From Pseudoxanthomonas jiangsuensis (lineage in GTDB: Bacteria > Pseudomonadota > Gammaproteobacteria > Xanthomonadales > Xanthomonadaceae): 64,000 bases of DNA. The stretch lies in the NCBI RefSeq assembly GCF_010093185.1, contig NZ_PDWL01000001.1, positions 1 to 64,000 of the forward strand, given 5' to 3'. Under the pieces are notes generated by a model. It was given only the letters and a program-made list of their open reading frames with translations. It made no database searches and was not told the DNA's origin. A program made the translations under genes and the position numbers. Shown here piece by piece: positions 34,620 to 45,206 of the stretch (position 1 is its first letter; each line of letters starts with the position of its first letter).

Positions 34620-36212
34620 TTACGGGTTGACCTTGGTGGTCGGGGTCGACCACTGGCTGGCCACACCCTTCTCGGCGGTCAGGTCGGTCACGGTGCCGCT
34701 GTCGTTGTTGCGGTTCAGCGCCGAAGCGGTGAAGTTCGAGCACTCGGCGGTGACGCGAACGTACCACTTGCCGGTGCCGTTGCCCAGCGAGCCAGCAGCG
34801 CCGGTCTCGGTGGTCAGGCCGGTCGGGTAGGAACCGCTCTCCAGGAACGAGGTGTTCAGCTGGGCCGAAGCGTGCGGCTTCAGGGTCAGCGAGACCACGT
34901 CGCTCAGGCGACCGGCATCATCCTTGGCGTCGATGGTGACCGGGCAGACCTGCGAGTTGTGGTTGGACAGACGCAGGAACGACTGGGCAGTCGGGTTGTC
35001 ACCCGGGTTGACGTTCTGGAAGTACAGGGTCGAACCGTTCAGGCGCAGCGGCAGCAGCTCGAACGGAGCGGCCGGCGGGTTGACGCGCTGGGTCGGCAGC
35101 TTGTAATCGACCGAGACAGCACCAGCCAGATCCTGAGCGTTCAGCTCGACGTCGTCGTGGGCCTCGAAGCACACGTAGGCGGTCGTGGCGGTCGGCGGGG
35201 CGTTGGTGACGTTGGCCCACAGAGCGTGGTTAGCAGCGCTCTTGAAGGTGGCAACCGCACCGTCAACCGTACCGGCCACCGCGGTGGCGCCGGCGCAGGC
35301 CGGGCTGGCGTCCAGCCACACGTGGCCGCCGTCGAACGCTTCCAGATCGGTACCGGTGACGGTCACGATGATGTCGGCGGTAGCGACGATGTTGTACTGC
35401 GGCAGGGCAGCCACGGCGCTGTAGTTGTTGATGTAGGTCTCGGCACCGCCGCCGACCGGAGCGGCCTTGGCGATGTCGACGATCAGCGCGCCCGCGTTGA
35501 ACAGGTCGCTGTCAGCCAGACCAACGGCGCCGGTCGAGGAGAACAGGGTCTTGCGCGGATCGGCAGCGACGTCGATGGTCTTGTTCACGTCACCCAGGGT
35601 GGTGTCGTCGTCGACAGCCAGGCCCCACTTGGACAGGGCGATGGTGGCCGACGAAGCCAGGATCTGCTGGCCATCGGAGTTCTGCGCAGTGATTTCCGCG
35701 CCGACGCTCGAACCGGTGAACAGGCCGGCCACCAGGTTGGTGATCTGCATGCTGTTCAGTTCGAGGAAGTAAGCGCCCGCGCCACCGATCACGCCCGCAC
35801 CGGTAGCGGTGTAGGTGAAGTTCAGCTCCTGGCCGCTGGTGGAGTAGTACGGGGTGCCGACGACGGCCAGCGCGGTCGGGGCGCCACCGGTCTGGGCACC
35901 TTCCATGAAGCCGGCGACCAAGGTCGGGGCATCGGCGGTGGTGTCGAACTTGGCGCCATTGGTCAGGGTGACCTTGACGGTGACGGTCTCGCCGGCAGCA
36001 ACAGTGGCGATGCGGGCAGCGTCCGAAGCGGCAGCGGTCAGACGCAGCTCGTCGGAGGTGTAGATGGTGGTGCCGTCGTTGACGATCAGGTCCTTGGCGA
36101 ACGTGATCTGCTTGCCGGCCGGGTAGGCCAGGCTGGCCGCGGAGGCCAGACCCGGCAGGGCCAGAGCGCCGACGACCGCAGCGGTCAGCAGGCTCTTGTT
36201 GAACTTCGTCAT
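34620..36212 (-). CDS. Secreted protein of unknown function (possible surface-layer or T2SS substrate)
   Basis: The 530-residue product has a clear signal peptide (cleavage after ALPGLASA, residue 25). The mature part is rich in Ala, Thr, Asp, Val and Gly, with few cysteines (four) and the look of repeated beta-sandwich segments. No known enzymatic motif is seen. It has its own promoter, a ~170-nt leader and a strong terminator, and its DNA is less GC-rich than neighbouring genes. All this suggests a well-expressed exported protein. It lies next to gspF/gspE, so the type II secreton may export it. ATG 36212 has a CGGAG site upstream. Confidence 0.72.
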   Translation of the reverse strand: MTKFNKSLLTAAVVGALALPGLASAASLAYPAGKQITFAKDLIVNDGTTIYTSDELRLTAAASDAARIATVAAGETVTVKVTLTNGAKFDTTADAPTLVAGFMEGAQTGGAPTALAVVGTPYYSTSGQELNFTYTATGAGVIGGAGAYFLELNSMQITNLVAGLFTGSSVGAEITAQNSDGQQILASSATIALSKWGLAVDDDTTLGDVNKTIDVAADPRKTLFSSTGAVGLADSDLFNAGALIVDIAKAAPVGGGAETYINNYSAVAALPQYNIVATADIIVTVTGTDLEAFDGGHVWLDASPACAGATAVAGTVDGAVATFKSAANHALWANVTNAPPTATTAYVCFEAHDDVELNAQDLAGAVSVDYKLPTQRVNPPAAPFELLPLRLNGSTLYFQNVNPGDNPTAQSFLRLSNHNSQVCPVTIDAKDDAGRLSDVVSLTLKPHASAQLNTSFLESGSYPTGLTTETGAAGSLGNGTGKWYVRVTAECSNFTASALNRNNDSGTVTDLTAEKGVASQWSTPTTKVNP

Positions 36213-36384
36213 ATGAATCAACTCCGTTGAGGTTTTGGGCAACTAATTAGTTACTGCAAGTAGCTCTTTACCGGTTACCTGCTATCCCCGGTACCGTCGG
36301 GCTAGCCCTCTGGCAACCGGTCGCTTCCGTGAACCCTTCAAGACGAATACCCCATCTCCCCAGATCCCCCGACCGCAGAACTAC
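36213..36384 (-). promoter_or_regulatory. Long structured 5' leader of the surface protein gene
   Basis: About 170 nt separate the predicted start of transcription from the ATG. The stretch contains complementary segments (for example GGTACC and GGTAACC around 36278-36300) and has lower GC than the region. Short words (GATAGCAGGTAACC, GGGCTA) recall the P3 region of c-di-GMP-I riboswitches. The canonical GACGCAAAGCC and GGGCAAACC cores are not clearly present. I call it a structured leader; the ligand is unknown. Confidence 0.35.
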
Positions 36385-36390
36385 ATCGGA

Positions 36391-36419
36391 ACGTTAACCG
36401 GGCCTTACCAGACCGTCAA
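36391..36419 (-). promoter_or_regulatory. Sigma-70-type promoter of the surface protein gene
   Basis: Read on the minus strand, TTGACG (36419-36414) and TAACGT (36396-36391) are separated by 17 nt. The -35 matches 5 of 6 and the -10 matches 4 of 6 consensus bases. Transcription would start near 36384. Confidence 0.55.
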
Positions 36420-36630
36420 GTACAACCGACCCCGCTCGCAACCAATTCTGTGCGCACTGCTCCACTCCCGGTGGAATATCGCCGGGAACGGCAGGGCTCG
36501 AGCGGGGCGGACGTGGCATCCATGCCCCCTGTGAAGCGTTCATGTCGCCAAACGTGGCCCAAGAATACATGGGCGGGGAACTTGCGCAAGCCGTCGTTCA
36601 GCCCCGCGCCGGCGTCGTTCATCCAGGGCG
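36420..36630. other. Gene-free interval upstream of the promoter
   Basis: Between the surface protein promoter and the gspF stop I see no open reading frame worth calling and no terminator. The interval probably holds regulatory or spacer DNA, together with the leader and promoter described separately. Confidence 0.4.
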
Positions 36631-37835
36631 CTACATCACGATGTCGTTGGCGCTGGTGATCGCCAGGATGATTCCGATCATGATCACGCCGATCACCGAG
36701 CCGATCAGCAGGATCGCCACCGGTTCGAGCAGGGCCAGGAACTGCTTCATCCGGGTCCGGCCCGATTCCTCGCACAGCTTCGCCAGGGAGCGCAGCATCG
36801 CCGGTAACTCGCCGGAGCGCTCGCCCACCCGGACCAGGTTGTAGCCGGTGGCGGTCAGGGTGGCCTGCTCCTCGAGGGAATCGGCCAGGGTCGCGCCGGC
36901 GCGGACATTGCGGGACACCTCCTCCAGCCGCGCGCGGCGGCCGGGGGCACGCACGCCGGCCTGGGCCAGCGACAGCGCGTCCAGCAGGGGCACCCGGTTG
37001 CCCAGCAGGGTGGCCAGGATCCGCGCCCAGGAGGCGGTTTCCGATTCCACCCGCCAGGCGCCGATCACGGGCAACCGCTCCAGGCGTTCGAAGCCGCGCG
37101 CGCGCGCAGCCGGGTTCCGCAACAGCCGGTAGGCCACCGCGGCCAGGCCGGCGAGCGCGACCAGCACCAGCCACCAGTACTGGCGCGCGAACATGCCGGT
37201 GCTGAGCACGGCCCAGCCCAGCCACGGCAGGGTTTCGGCACGGTCCAGCAGGGCCGCGAACTTGGGCACGACGAAGGTGAACATCATCACCACCGCACCC
37301 AGCCCGGCGCAGACCAGCACCGCCGGATAGGTCAGCGCCTGGCGGATCTCGCTGCGCACCTGGAGGTCGTACTCCATCTGCGAGACCGCATCCTGCAGCG
37401 CCTTGCCCAGCTGCCCCGCCTTTTCGCCGCTGCGCACCAGGGTGCCGACGTAGGCCGGCAGCGGCAGGCCGGTGTCCAGCAGCGCCTGGGAGAACGGCTG
37501 GCCCTGGCGCAGCGCCGTGGACACCGCCTCGAACGCAGCCAGCAGCCGCGGATGGTGGGCCGAGCGCGATTGCGCGGCCACGGCCTCGGCCAGGGCCACA
37601 CCGGAGGCCAGCAGGGTGGCCAGCTCGTGCAGGGCCAGGACGATGTCGCGGTCCTGCAGGCGCCGGCCGCGGGCCAGGCGCGAAGGCGTGGCGGCACCGC
37701 TGGCCACCTCCAGCGACAGGACCGACAGGCCACGCCGCTCCAGCAGGCGCGCGGCCTCGCGCTCCCCGTCCGCGGCGATCTCGCCGTCCAGGCGCGCGCC
37801 CTCGGCGTTGACCGCCTTGAACCGGAAGCTCGCCA

Positions 37836-37836
<1 letters not shown>
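36631..37836 (-). CDS. gspF: Type II secretion inner-membrane protein F
   Basis: The 401-residue platform protein has two cytoplasmic GspF domains (~70-190 and ~270-390). They bear the paired motifs LATLLASGVALAEA and ARILATLLGNRVPLLDAL, and three hydrophobic segments lie near 170-225 and 370-395. It couples the GspE ATPase to pseudopilus assembly in the inner membrane. It overlaps the gspE stop by one base (TGATG). The upstream neighbour on this strand is gspE. Confidence 0.95.
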
Positions 37837-39545
<1,709 letters not shown>

Positions 39546-39609
39546 CGCGGGAAGGCGGCCTCGGGGTTCTGTGGCGGCATTGTCGGGGATGGGAAGTGCC
39601 CTGTCTGCC

Positions 39610-40413
39610 TCACAGCAGGTCGGCGAAACCGCGCCGCAGCAGCGAGAACAGCCACAGGCCGGCCGCCAGGACCGCCAGCGCCACCAGCGAATAGCCGGCC
39701 ATGGGCGCCGGATCCGGCCAGTCTCCGCGCAGCAGGGCGCCGCGGATGGCATCGGTGGGCCAGGCGATCGGATTGAATCGGACCAGGACCGCCAGGGCAC
39801 CGGGCACCCTGTCGGCGGGGAAGAACACCGCACCGGTGAACAGCACCGCCGTGACCATGACCCCCACGACCTGGCCAAGGTCGCGGATGTAGACGCCCAG
39901 GGCAGCGAACACCAGGGCCAGGCCGTAGAGCATGGCCATGTACGGCACCAGCACCAACGGCGCCGCCAGCACCGAAGGGTGCCAGCCGCTGCCAAACAGG
40001 CCGTTGATCGCCAGCAGCAGCAGGAAGCCGATGGACGCATGCACCAGCGCCACGCCCAAGGGCACGGCCACCAGCACGGGCAGCGGGAAGACCATCTTGC
40101 GCACGAAATTGCTGTGGCGCTGCATGAGGGTCGGCGCCTGTCCCACCGCCTCGGCCAACACGCCATGGACCAGCAGGCCGGTGAAGAGGTTCAGGGTGAA
40201 CCCCAGATGGTCGTCCTCGGCCAGGCCCGGCCAGCGCGAGCGGAAGATCACCCCGAACATGAAGCCGAACAGGGCCAACATCAGCAGCGGCATCACCAGC
40301 GGCCAGATCCTGCCCAGCAGGGTGCCCCGGTAGCGCACGGCCAGCTCCTGGGCGACCAGGGTGCGCCAGAGGGATGCGAGTTCGGCCAGGCGCCGGGGCG
40401 TGGGGATCGACAT
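39610..40413 (-). CDS. wzm: Wzm-like polysaccharide ABC transporter permease
   Basis: The 267-residue permease of the ABC-2/Wzm family has six hydrophobic segments and the typical N-terminal LWRTLVAQELAVRYRGT motif. It exports undecaprenyl-linked polysaccharide across the inner membrane together with Wzt. The ATG at 40413 is well placed, and longer upstream frames lack homology. It lies 64 nt upstream of gspE on the same strand and 6 kb from wzt (32267). That is unusual because the two genes are normally adjacent. I see no closer ATPase partner. Confidence 0.87.
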   Translation of the reverse strand: MSIPTPRRLAELASLWRTLVAQELAVRYRGTLLGRIWPLVMPLLMLALFGFMFGVIFRSRWPGLAEDDHLGFTLNLFTGLLVHGVLAEAVGQAPTLMQRHSNFVRKMVFPLPVLVAVPLGVALVHASIGFLLLLAINGLFGSGWHPSVLAAPLVLVPYMAMLYGLALVFAALGVYIRDLGQVVGVMVTAVLFTGAVFFPADRVPGALAVLVRFNPIAWPTDAIRGALLRGDWPDPAPMAGYSLVALAVLAAGLWLFSLLRRGFADLL

Positions 40414-40536
40414 TTCCAAGGGGACGGGCAAAGGGTGAAAGGGTAACAGGCCCGTCCCCGGCCCCGACCTGCTCCGACGACGGCTGCGGCGCTCCGGGGG
40501 CAGCCGCCGTACAGCCAGCGGGCAACGGCAAGGCGC

Positions 40537-40542
40537 TAGAAT
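40537..40542 (+). promoter_or_regulatory. Candidate -10 element (TAGAAT) for gspG
   Basis: GCTAGAATCGCC lies 31 nt upstream of gspG in the divergent gap with wzm. No convincing -35 is visible. Confidence 0.35.
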
Positions 40543-40573
40543 CGCCGGATCGCGCCTTTCCGGACCCATTGCA

Positions 40574-41029
40574 ATGCGCAAGCGCTTCCCTTCCGCCCCC
40601 CGTCGCTCCGCCGGTGGCTTCACCCTGCTGGAGATGATCGTGGTCCTGGTGATTATCGGCCTGATCATGGGCCTGGTCGGCCCGCGGCTGTTCAGCCAGG
40701 CCGACAAGGCCAAGGTCCAGACCGCCGAGACCCAGGTCCGGATGCTGCGCGGCTCGCTGGAGACGATGCGCCTGGACCTGGGCCGCTTCCCCACCCAGGA
40801 GGAAGGACTGCAGCTGCTCGCCGCCAAGCCCGCCGACCCGGCCGTGGCCCAGCGCTGGCAGGGACCTTACATCGAGGATGGCGTGCCGCAGGACCCCTGG
40901 GGCAATCCCTACCAGTACTCGCCCCGCCCGTCCGGCAACCACAGCTTCACCCTTTATTCGTTCGGCGCCGACGGCCAGTCCGGCGGCGAAGGCTTCGACG
41001 CCGACATCGGCCAGCTGCCCCAGCAATGA
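40574..41029 (+). CDS. gspG: Major pseudopilin GspG
   Basis: The 151-residue major pseudopilin has a prepilin-peptidase site GG/FTLLEMIVVLVIIG. The conserved C-terminal signature includes GPYIEDGVPQDPWGNPYQY and acidic calcium-binding residues (FGADGQSGGEGFDADI). It forms the pseudopilus that pushes substrates through the secretin. It is the first gene of the plus-strand secretion operon and overlaps gspH by ATGA. Confidence 0.96.
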   Translation: MRKRFPSAPRRSAGGFTLLEMIVVLVIIGLIMGLVGPRLFSQADKAKVQTAETQVRMLRGSLETMRLDLGRFPTQEEGLQLLAAKPADPAVAQRWQGPYIEDGVPQDPWGNPYQYSPRPSGNHSFTLYSFGADGQSGGEGFDADIGQLPQQ

Positions 41030-41466
41030 CCCCCGTCCGGGGCTACACCCTGCTTGAGATGATGGTGGTGGTGGCCCTGCTGGCACTGGCCACGGGCATG
41101 GTCGCGCCCGCCGGGTACCGGATGATCACGACCTGGCGCGAGGCCAGCGAAGTGGAGCAGGTCATGCACGCCATTGCCGCCCTGCCCCTGCTCGCACGCA
41201 ACCAGGGGCGCACGCTGCAGCTGGACTCCACTCCCGCCGAGGAGCGGCCCTTGGCCGATGCCTCCGGGCCGCCACAACCGCAGGCCGGCCGGATCGTGGA
41301 CCTGCCGGAAGGCTGGCAGCTGCGGATGGACACCCCGCTCACCGTCAGCGCCAACGGCGCGTGCTCCGGAGCCGAGGGCACCTTGCAGACCGAGCGCCAA
41401 TCCATCCCGTTCCAGGTCCAGGCACCGTTCTGCCGGGTCCGCCGGATCGCCGCCAGCGGGGGGTGA
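41026..41466 (+). CDS. gspH: Minor pseudopilin GspH
   Basis: The 146-residue protein has a short leader with a GYTLLEMMVVVALLAL cleavage and helix motif, followed by a beta-rich GspH-like domain. It belongs to the pseudopilus of the type II secretion system. The overlap with gspG (ATGA) and the GTGA start of gspI show coupling. The assignment as H rests on order and pseudopilin motif; the globular part is poorly conserved. Confidence 0.85.
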   Translation: MTPVRGYTLLEMMVVVALLALATGMVAPAGYRMITTWREASEVEQVMHAIAALPLLARNQGRTLQLDSTPAEERPLADASGPPQPQAGRIVDLPEGWQLRMDTPLTVSANGACSGAEGTLQTERQSIPFQVQAPFCRVRRIAASGG

Positions 41467-41906
41467 GCGTGACGCGACCGGGCGGACCCAGGCGGCAGCG
41501 TGGCTTCACCCTGCTGGAGGCGATCGTGGCGATGGTGGTGATGGCCACCGCGCTGCTGGCGCTGTACAGCTGGCTGTCCACCTCGACCCTGGGCCTGCGC
41601 CGCGCCCAGGCCCAGGCCCAGGCGCTGGAGGACGCCCGCACGGCGCTGTCCCTGGTCGAGAACGTCAATCCGATGCAGGACCCTCAGGGGCAGCGCGACG
41701 CCCCCCCCCTGACCGTACGCTGGCAGTCCCGTGCGCTCACCGACCGCCGCGCCGGCGTGAGCCGTGCCGGGCTGCCGACCCAGTTCGACTTCATACTTTA
41801 TGAGATGGACGTCGAGGTCCTGAGGAACGGCACGCAGGTGCGGCAGTTCAGCTTCCGCAAGGCGGGCTGGGAGGCCGCCCGCCCGGTGAACCTGGAGGAC
41901 TTCTGA
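41463..41906 (+). CDS. gspI: Minor pseudopilin GspI
   Basis: The 147-residue protein has the prepilin motif QRGFTLLEAIVAMVVMATALLAL and a GspI-like C-terminal part. The start is taken as GTG 41463, overlapping the gspH stop as GTGA; GTG 41469 is an alternative. It pairs with GspJ and GspK in the pseudopilus tip. The TGATG junction couples it to gspJ. Confidence 0.88.
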   Translation: MSVTRPGGPRRQRGFTLLEAIVAMVVMATALLALYSWLSTSTLGLRRAQAQAQALEDARTALSLVENVNPMQDPQGQRDAPPLTVRWQSRALTDRRAGVSRAGLPTQFDFILYEMDVEVLRNGTQVRQFSFRKAGWEAARPVNLEDF

Positions 41907-42496
41907 TGGCCCCCACGCGTCAGCACGGCCTGACCCTGCTGGAAATGATGGTGGTGCTGATGATCGCCGGCATGGCCCTGGCGCTGGGCTTCCAATCGCT
42001 GGGACAGTGGCGCCGCGCCGAGGCCGCCATTAGCGCCCTGGGCTCGCAGGTCAGGCAGCAGGCGCTCGCCCGCGACTGGCTCCAGTCTTCCCTGCGCGCC
42101 CTGACCCCCGTGGAGGCCGATCCGTTCTCGGGCACCGCGGACACCCTGCACGGCACCACCCTGCAACCGGTGTTCGCCCCACAGGGCGGCGCCACCCCCA
42201 TCGACTGGAGGATCGTCAGGGACGGCGACGGCCTGCACCTGGACCTGGGCGAAGCCGGCGGATCGCCCGTGCCGCTGCCGCTGCCGGCGGCAGCGACGGC
42301 CGAGTTCGCCTACCTGGACGCCGAAGGCAAGTCCCATGACCGATGGCCGCCCGCCCTGGGCCAACAGGACCACCTGCCTGCCGCCATCCTCCTGCGCATG
42401 AACGAGCCGGACGGCCGCACGCGGCTGTGGGGCGCGCGCATCGTGGGCATCCGCAACCCGGTACCGGTGTTCTATGAGCGCGACCAGGACTACTGA
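41906..42496 (+). CDS. gspJ: Minor pseudopilin GspJ
   Basis: The 196-residue protein has the pseudopilin segment HGLTLLEMMVVLMIAGMAL (Gly/Leu cleavage, Glu+5) and a GspJ-like beta domain. It is a tip-complex component with GspI and GspK. The gspK start lies 23 nt inside this gene. Order and motif support the J assignment. Confidence 0.87.
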   Translation: MAPTRQHGLTLLEMMVVLMIAGMALALGFQSLGQWRRAEAAISALGSQVRQQALARDWLQSSLRALTPVEADPFSGTADTLHGTTLQPVFAPQGGATPIDWRIVRDGDGLHLDLGEAGGSPVPLPLPAAATAEFAYLDAEGKSHDRWPPALGQQDHLPAAILLRMNEPDGRTRLWGARIVGIRNPVPVFYERDQDY

Positions 42497-43574
42497 ACCG
42501 TCCCGCCCGCAGCGCCAGGACGGCTTCGTCCTGGTGATCGTGCTGGCCTTGCTGGTGGTGCTGACCCTGCTGGCGTCCGCAGTGGCCGCCTCCGGCAGCC
42601 GCGCGGTGGCCGAGGCCCAGGAGGAGATCGACCGCTTCCAGGGCGAGCTGGACATGCGCTCGACCGGGGAGACGGTGCTGTTCATGCTCGGCACCCAGCA
42701 GCGCAACATCGGCGGGCTGGCCGCGCTGCCTTCGCCGCCGCTCAACCAGGCCCTGCTGGACGACGACGATGGCGGCACCTACGCGCTCCCCCGCGGCGGC
42801 GAGATCCGGCTCGACGGATCGCCCTACGCCGGCCTCGGCGATGCCCGCTTCGCCCTGCAGGACGACCGTGGCCTGCTCAGCCCGAACTGGGCCCCGGAAA
42901 GCATGCTGCATGCGTTCTACGCCTCGCGGGGCGTCGCTGCCGGCGCCTGGGCCGACCTGGATGCCAAGCGCCTGGACTACCAGGATCCCGACACCCTGCA
43001 CCGGCTGGGCGGTGCGGAAAAGGACCAGTACGAAAAGAGCGGGCGCACGGCTCCAAGCAACCGACCGGTGGCCACCCCGCTCGAGTTCCGCCGGATCATG
43101 GACTGGGACAGCATGTTGGCCGGCCTGGATGATGCGGCGCTGCTCGGCCTGCTGACGACCGGGCGCAGCGCCACCCTCAACGTCAACACCGCCCCGGTGG
43201 AAGCGTTGGCGCTGATCCCGGGCATGACCCGCGCCGAGGCCGAACGTATGGCTGCGCTGCGCCGGCAGGCGCCGTTCGTCTCGACCTGGGCGCTGCAGGG
43301 AGCCTTCCCGATCGCCCCCTTCATGCTGGAGGCCCTGACCCTCTTTCCAAACCAATCCGGGAATCTTATCCTGTGGGATCGTCGTTTCGGCGGAAAAAAG
43401 CTTATGCACTGGCGACTTACCCCGCTCGCCAGCGGCGGCCCGCCCTGGCAGATCGACTACGAGGCCATCCTCCCGCGTGACAACCAATCCGATGATGCCG
43501 TGGCTGAAGCGCCTGCAACGCCGCTTCTCGCCCCGCAGGATGCTGCTGGGAAAGGAATCCAGCCAGCCCCTTGA
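42474..43574 (+). CDS. gspK: Minor pseudopilin GspK
   Basis: The 366-residue protein is the large minor pseudopilin at the pseudopilus tip. The segment DGFVLVIVLALLVVLTLLASA lacks the Glu+5 found in other pseudopilins, a known trait of GspK. The helical domain has LNVNTAPVEALALIPGMTRAEAE, a helix-hairpin-helix motif typical of the family. It overlaps gspJ by 23 nt and gspL by 83-98 nt, a long overlap. Confidence 0.9.
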   Translation: MSATRTTEPSRPQRQDGFVLVIVLALLVVLTLLASAVAASGSRAVAEAQEEIDRFQGELDMRSTGETVLFMLGTQQRNIGGLAALPSPPLNQALLDDDDGGTYALPRGGEIRLDGSPYAGLGDARFALQDDRGLLSPNWAPESMLHAFYASRGVAAGAWADLDAKRLDYQDPDTLHRLGGAEKDQYEKSGRTAPSNRPVATPLEFRRIMDWDSMLAGLDDAALLGLLTTGRSATLNVNTAPVEALALIPGMTRAEAERMAALRRQAPFVSTWALQGAFPIAPFMLEALTLFPNQSGNLILWDRRFGGKKLMHWRLTPLASGGPPWQIDYEAILPRDNQSDDAVAEAPATPLLAPQDAAGKGIQPAP

Positions 43575-44607
43575 GGGCGGCGACGGCGACGCGCTGGCTT
43601 GCGTGGTCTCGCGGGGCCTGTGCCTGTTCCTGCCGGTGGACGCGAGCAAGGCCCCGGAGAAGGAGCGCCGCAGCCTCGCGGCGCTGGCGATCCGGCGGGC
43701 CTCTCCCTTCCCGGACCCGGAGTTCGGCGTGGCCTGGCTGCCGGGCGGGCATGGCGCCGCCTGGTACTGGTCGCGCAGCCGGGTCATGGATCTGCTGGCC
43801 GAGCGCCACGTGCAGGCACGCAGGGTCGACTTCGTCCCCGAGGCCCTGCTGGTCGGCACCCCCGCCGCGGGCGACGAGTCCCGGGTGGAGTTGCTGCAGC
43901 TGCAGGAGGGCTTCGTGGCCCGGGCCTGGCAGCAGGGGCGCCTGGTTGCCGACCGCTGGTGGCCGCAGGCCCCCGGCCCTGACGAATGGCCAGCCTTCCT
44001 GCGTGCCGCCGGCCCGCCCACGGGGGCGCAGCCCGTGCCGCCGACCCCGACCGGGCCCGCCCCGATCGCGCCCCGTCCCTGGAGCGCGCGCAAGCGCGCG
44101 TCCGGGACATTGACCGGCCTGTCCGGCCTCGACAGCCATCTGCCCCGGGTCGCTGCCGGGATCGGCCTGCTGGTGGTGGCGATCGCGGCCATGCAGGCCG
44201 GCAGCATGCTGCGCAGTGGCATCGACATCTGGCGCGCGCGACAGGCCGCACAGGACCTGGACGAGCCGCTCAAGCGGATCCTCACCGCCCGCGAGAACGC
44301 CGACCGCGACATGGCCGCCAGCCGGCAGCTGCTGGCCCTGCAGCCACGACGCGGCACGATTGCGCTGCTGGCCGAAACCGCCCGTCTGCTGCCGGCTGCG
44401 GAGGCCCAGGTCAGGCAGTGGAACCAAACGACTCCCGAGACCCTCGAAGTGACCCTGGTCATGTCCGAACCGGACCCGCAGAAGCTGGTCGCCGCCTGGG
44501 AGGAGTCGCCCATGTTCACCAATGTCAGCACCGCACTGCAGCCGCGCAGCGGCGAGATCGTCCTGCGCGCCGACATCAGCGGCGACGCCGCACCTGTCGC
44601 CCCATGA
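43477..44607 (+). CDS. gspL: Type II secretion inner-membrane protein L (GspL-like)
   Basis: The 376-residue protein has a cytoplasmic actin-like N-terminal part (to ~200), a proline-rich linker, one transmembrane helix (about 224-246) and a periplasmic ferredoxin-like domain. Such proteins anchor GspE to the membrane. The start is unsure: GTG 43477 and ATG 43492 or 43495 are in frame. All overlap gspK, by 98, 83 or 80 nt. The sequence is diverged, but position and topology support L. Confidence 0.82.
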   Translation: MTTNPMMPWLKRLQRRFSPRRMLLGKESSQPLEGGDGDALACVVSRGLCLFLPVDASKAPEKERRSLAALAIRRASPFPDPEFGVAWLPGGHGAAWYWSRSRVMDLLAERHVQARRVDFVPEALLVGTPAAGDESRVELLQLQEGFVARAWQQGRLVADRWWPQAPGPDEWPAFLRAAGPPTGAQPVPPTPTGPAPIAPRPWSARKRASGTLTGLSGLDSHLPRVAAGIGLLVVAIAAMQAGSMLRSGIDIWRARQAAQDLDEPLKRILTARENADRDMAASRQLLALQPRRGTIALLAETARLLPAAEAQVRQWNQTTPETLEVTLVMSEPDPQKLVAAWEESPMFTNVSTALQPRSGEIVLRADISGDAAPVAP

Positions 44608-45206
44608 GCCTGGCCCGCCACCCGCAGGTCATCCGACTGCGCCAGCAGCTCGATGCGGCCCCCTGGCTGCGCTGGGCACTGCTGGGGATCGGGCTGCTGC
44701 TGGCGCTGTTCGTGCTGCAGGCCCTGGAGGCCACGCGGACGCAGTGGCAGAAGGATTCCATCGAGGAAGAAACCAAGCTGCGCAGGATCAAGGCGCTGCA
44801 GGGACAGGACGTGTGGCTCGCACGGGCCAGGCAGGCTTCCGAACTGCATCGGGGACTGCTGGCCCAGCTGCCCCAGGTCAATACCCAGGGCGCCGCGCAG
44901 GCCGCCGTGCAGGCCTGGCTGCAGAGCCTGGCCAACGGCACGCCCGATCCGCAGCGGGTCCGTATCGCGGTGGACGGCGCCTCGCCGGTCGAGGCCATGC
45001 CCGGCGTCCTGCGGATCCGCGGTAGCCTGCAGGGATCGCTGTCGCCGCGCCAGGCGCTCAACGTCGCCCGCAGCATCGAGTCGGCGGAAAACCTGGTGGT
45101 GATCGATGCCTTCGACCTGCGCAGCGATCCCAACGGCAGCGCCACGATCCGCATGAGCGCCTACTACCGCGTCGCCGCCGCACCGGCGGCGGAGGTCGCA
45201 CCGTGA
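44604..45206 (+). CDS. gspM: Type II secretion inner-membrane protein M (GspM-like)
   Basis: The 200-residue protein has one N-terminal transmembrane helix (about 24-42) and a coiled-coil and ferredoxin-like periplasmic part. It is the partner of GspL in the inner-membrane platform. The ATG overlaps gspL by ATGA, and the stop overlaps the next start as GTGA. The assignment rests on order and topology, since GspM diverges fast. Confidence 0.83.
   Translation: MSLARHPQVIRLRQQLDAAPWLRWALLGIGLLLALFVLQALEATRTQWQKDSIEEETKLRRIKALQGQDVWLARARQASELHRGLLAQLPQVNTQGAAQAAVQAWLQSLANGTPDPQRVRIAVDGASPVEAMPGVLRIRGSLQGSLSPRQALNVARSIESAENLVVIDAFDLRSDPNGSATIRMSAYYRVAAAPAAEVAP

Noticed and set aside
36213-36384. 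A definite c-di-GMP-I riboswitch
   Set aside because: Only the end region is reminiscent. The GGGCAAACC and GACGCAAAGCC core words are absent or too diverged to call without a covariance model.
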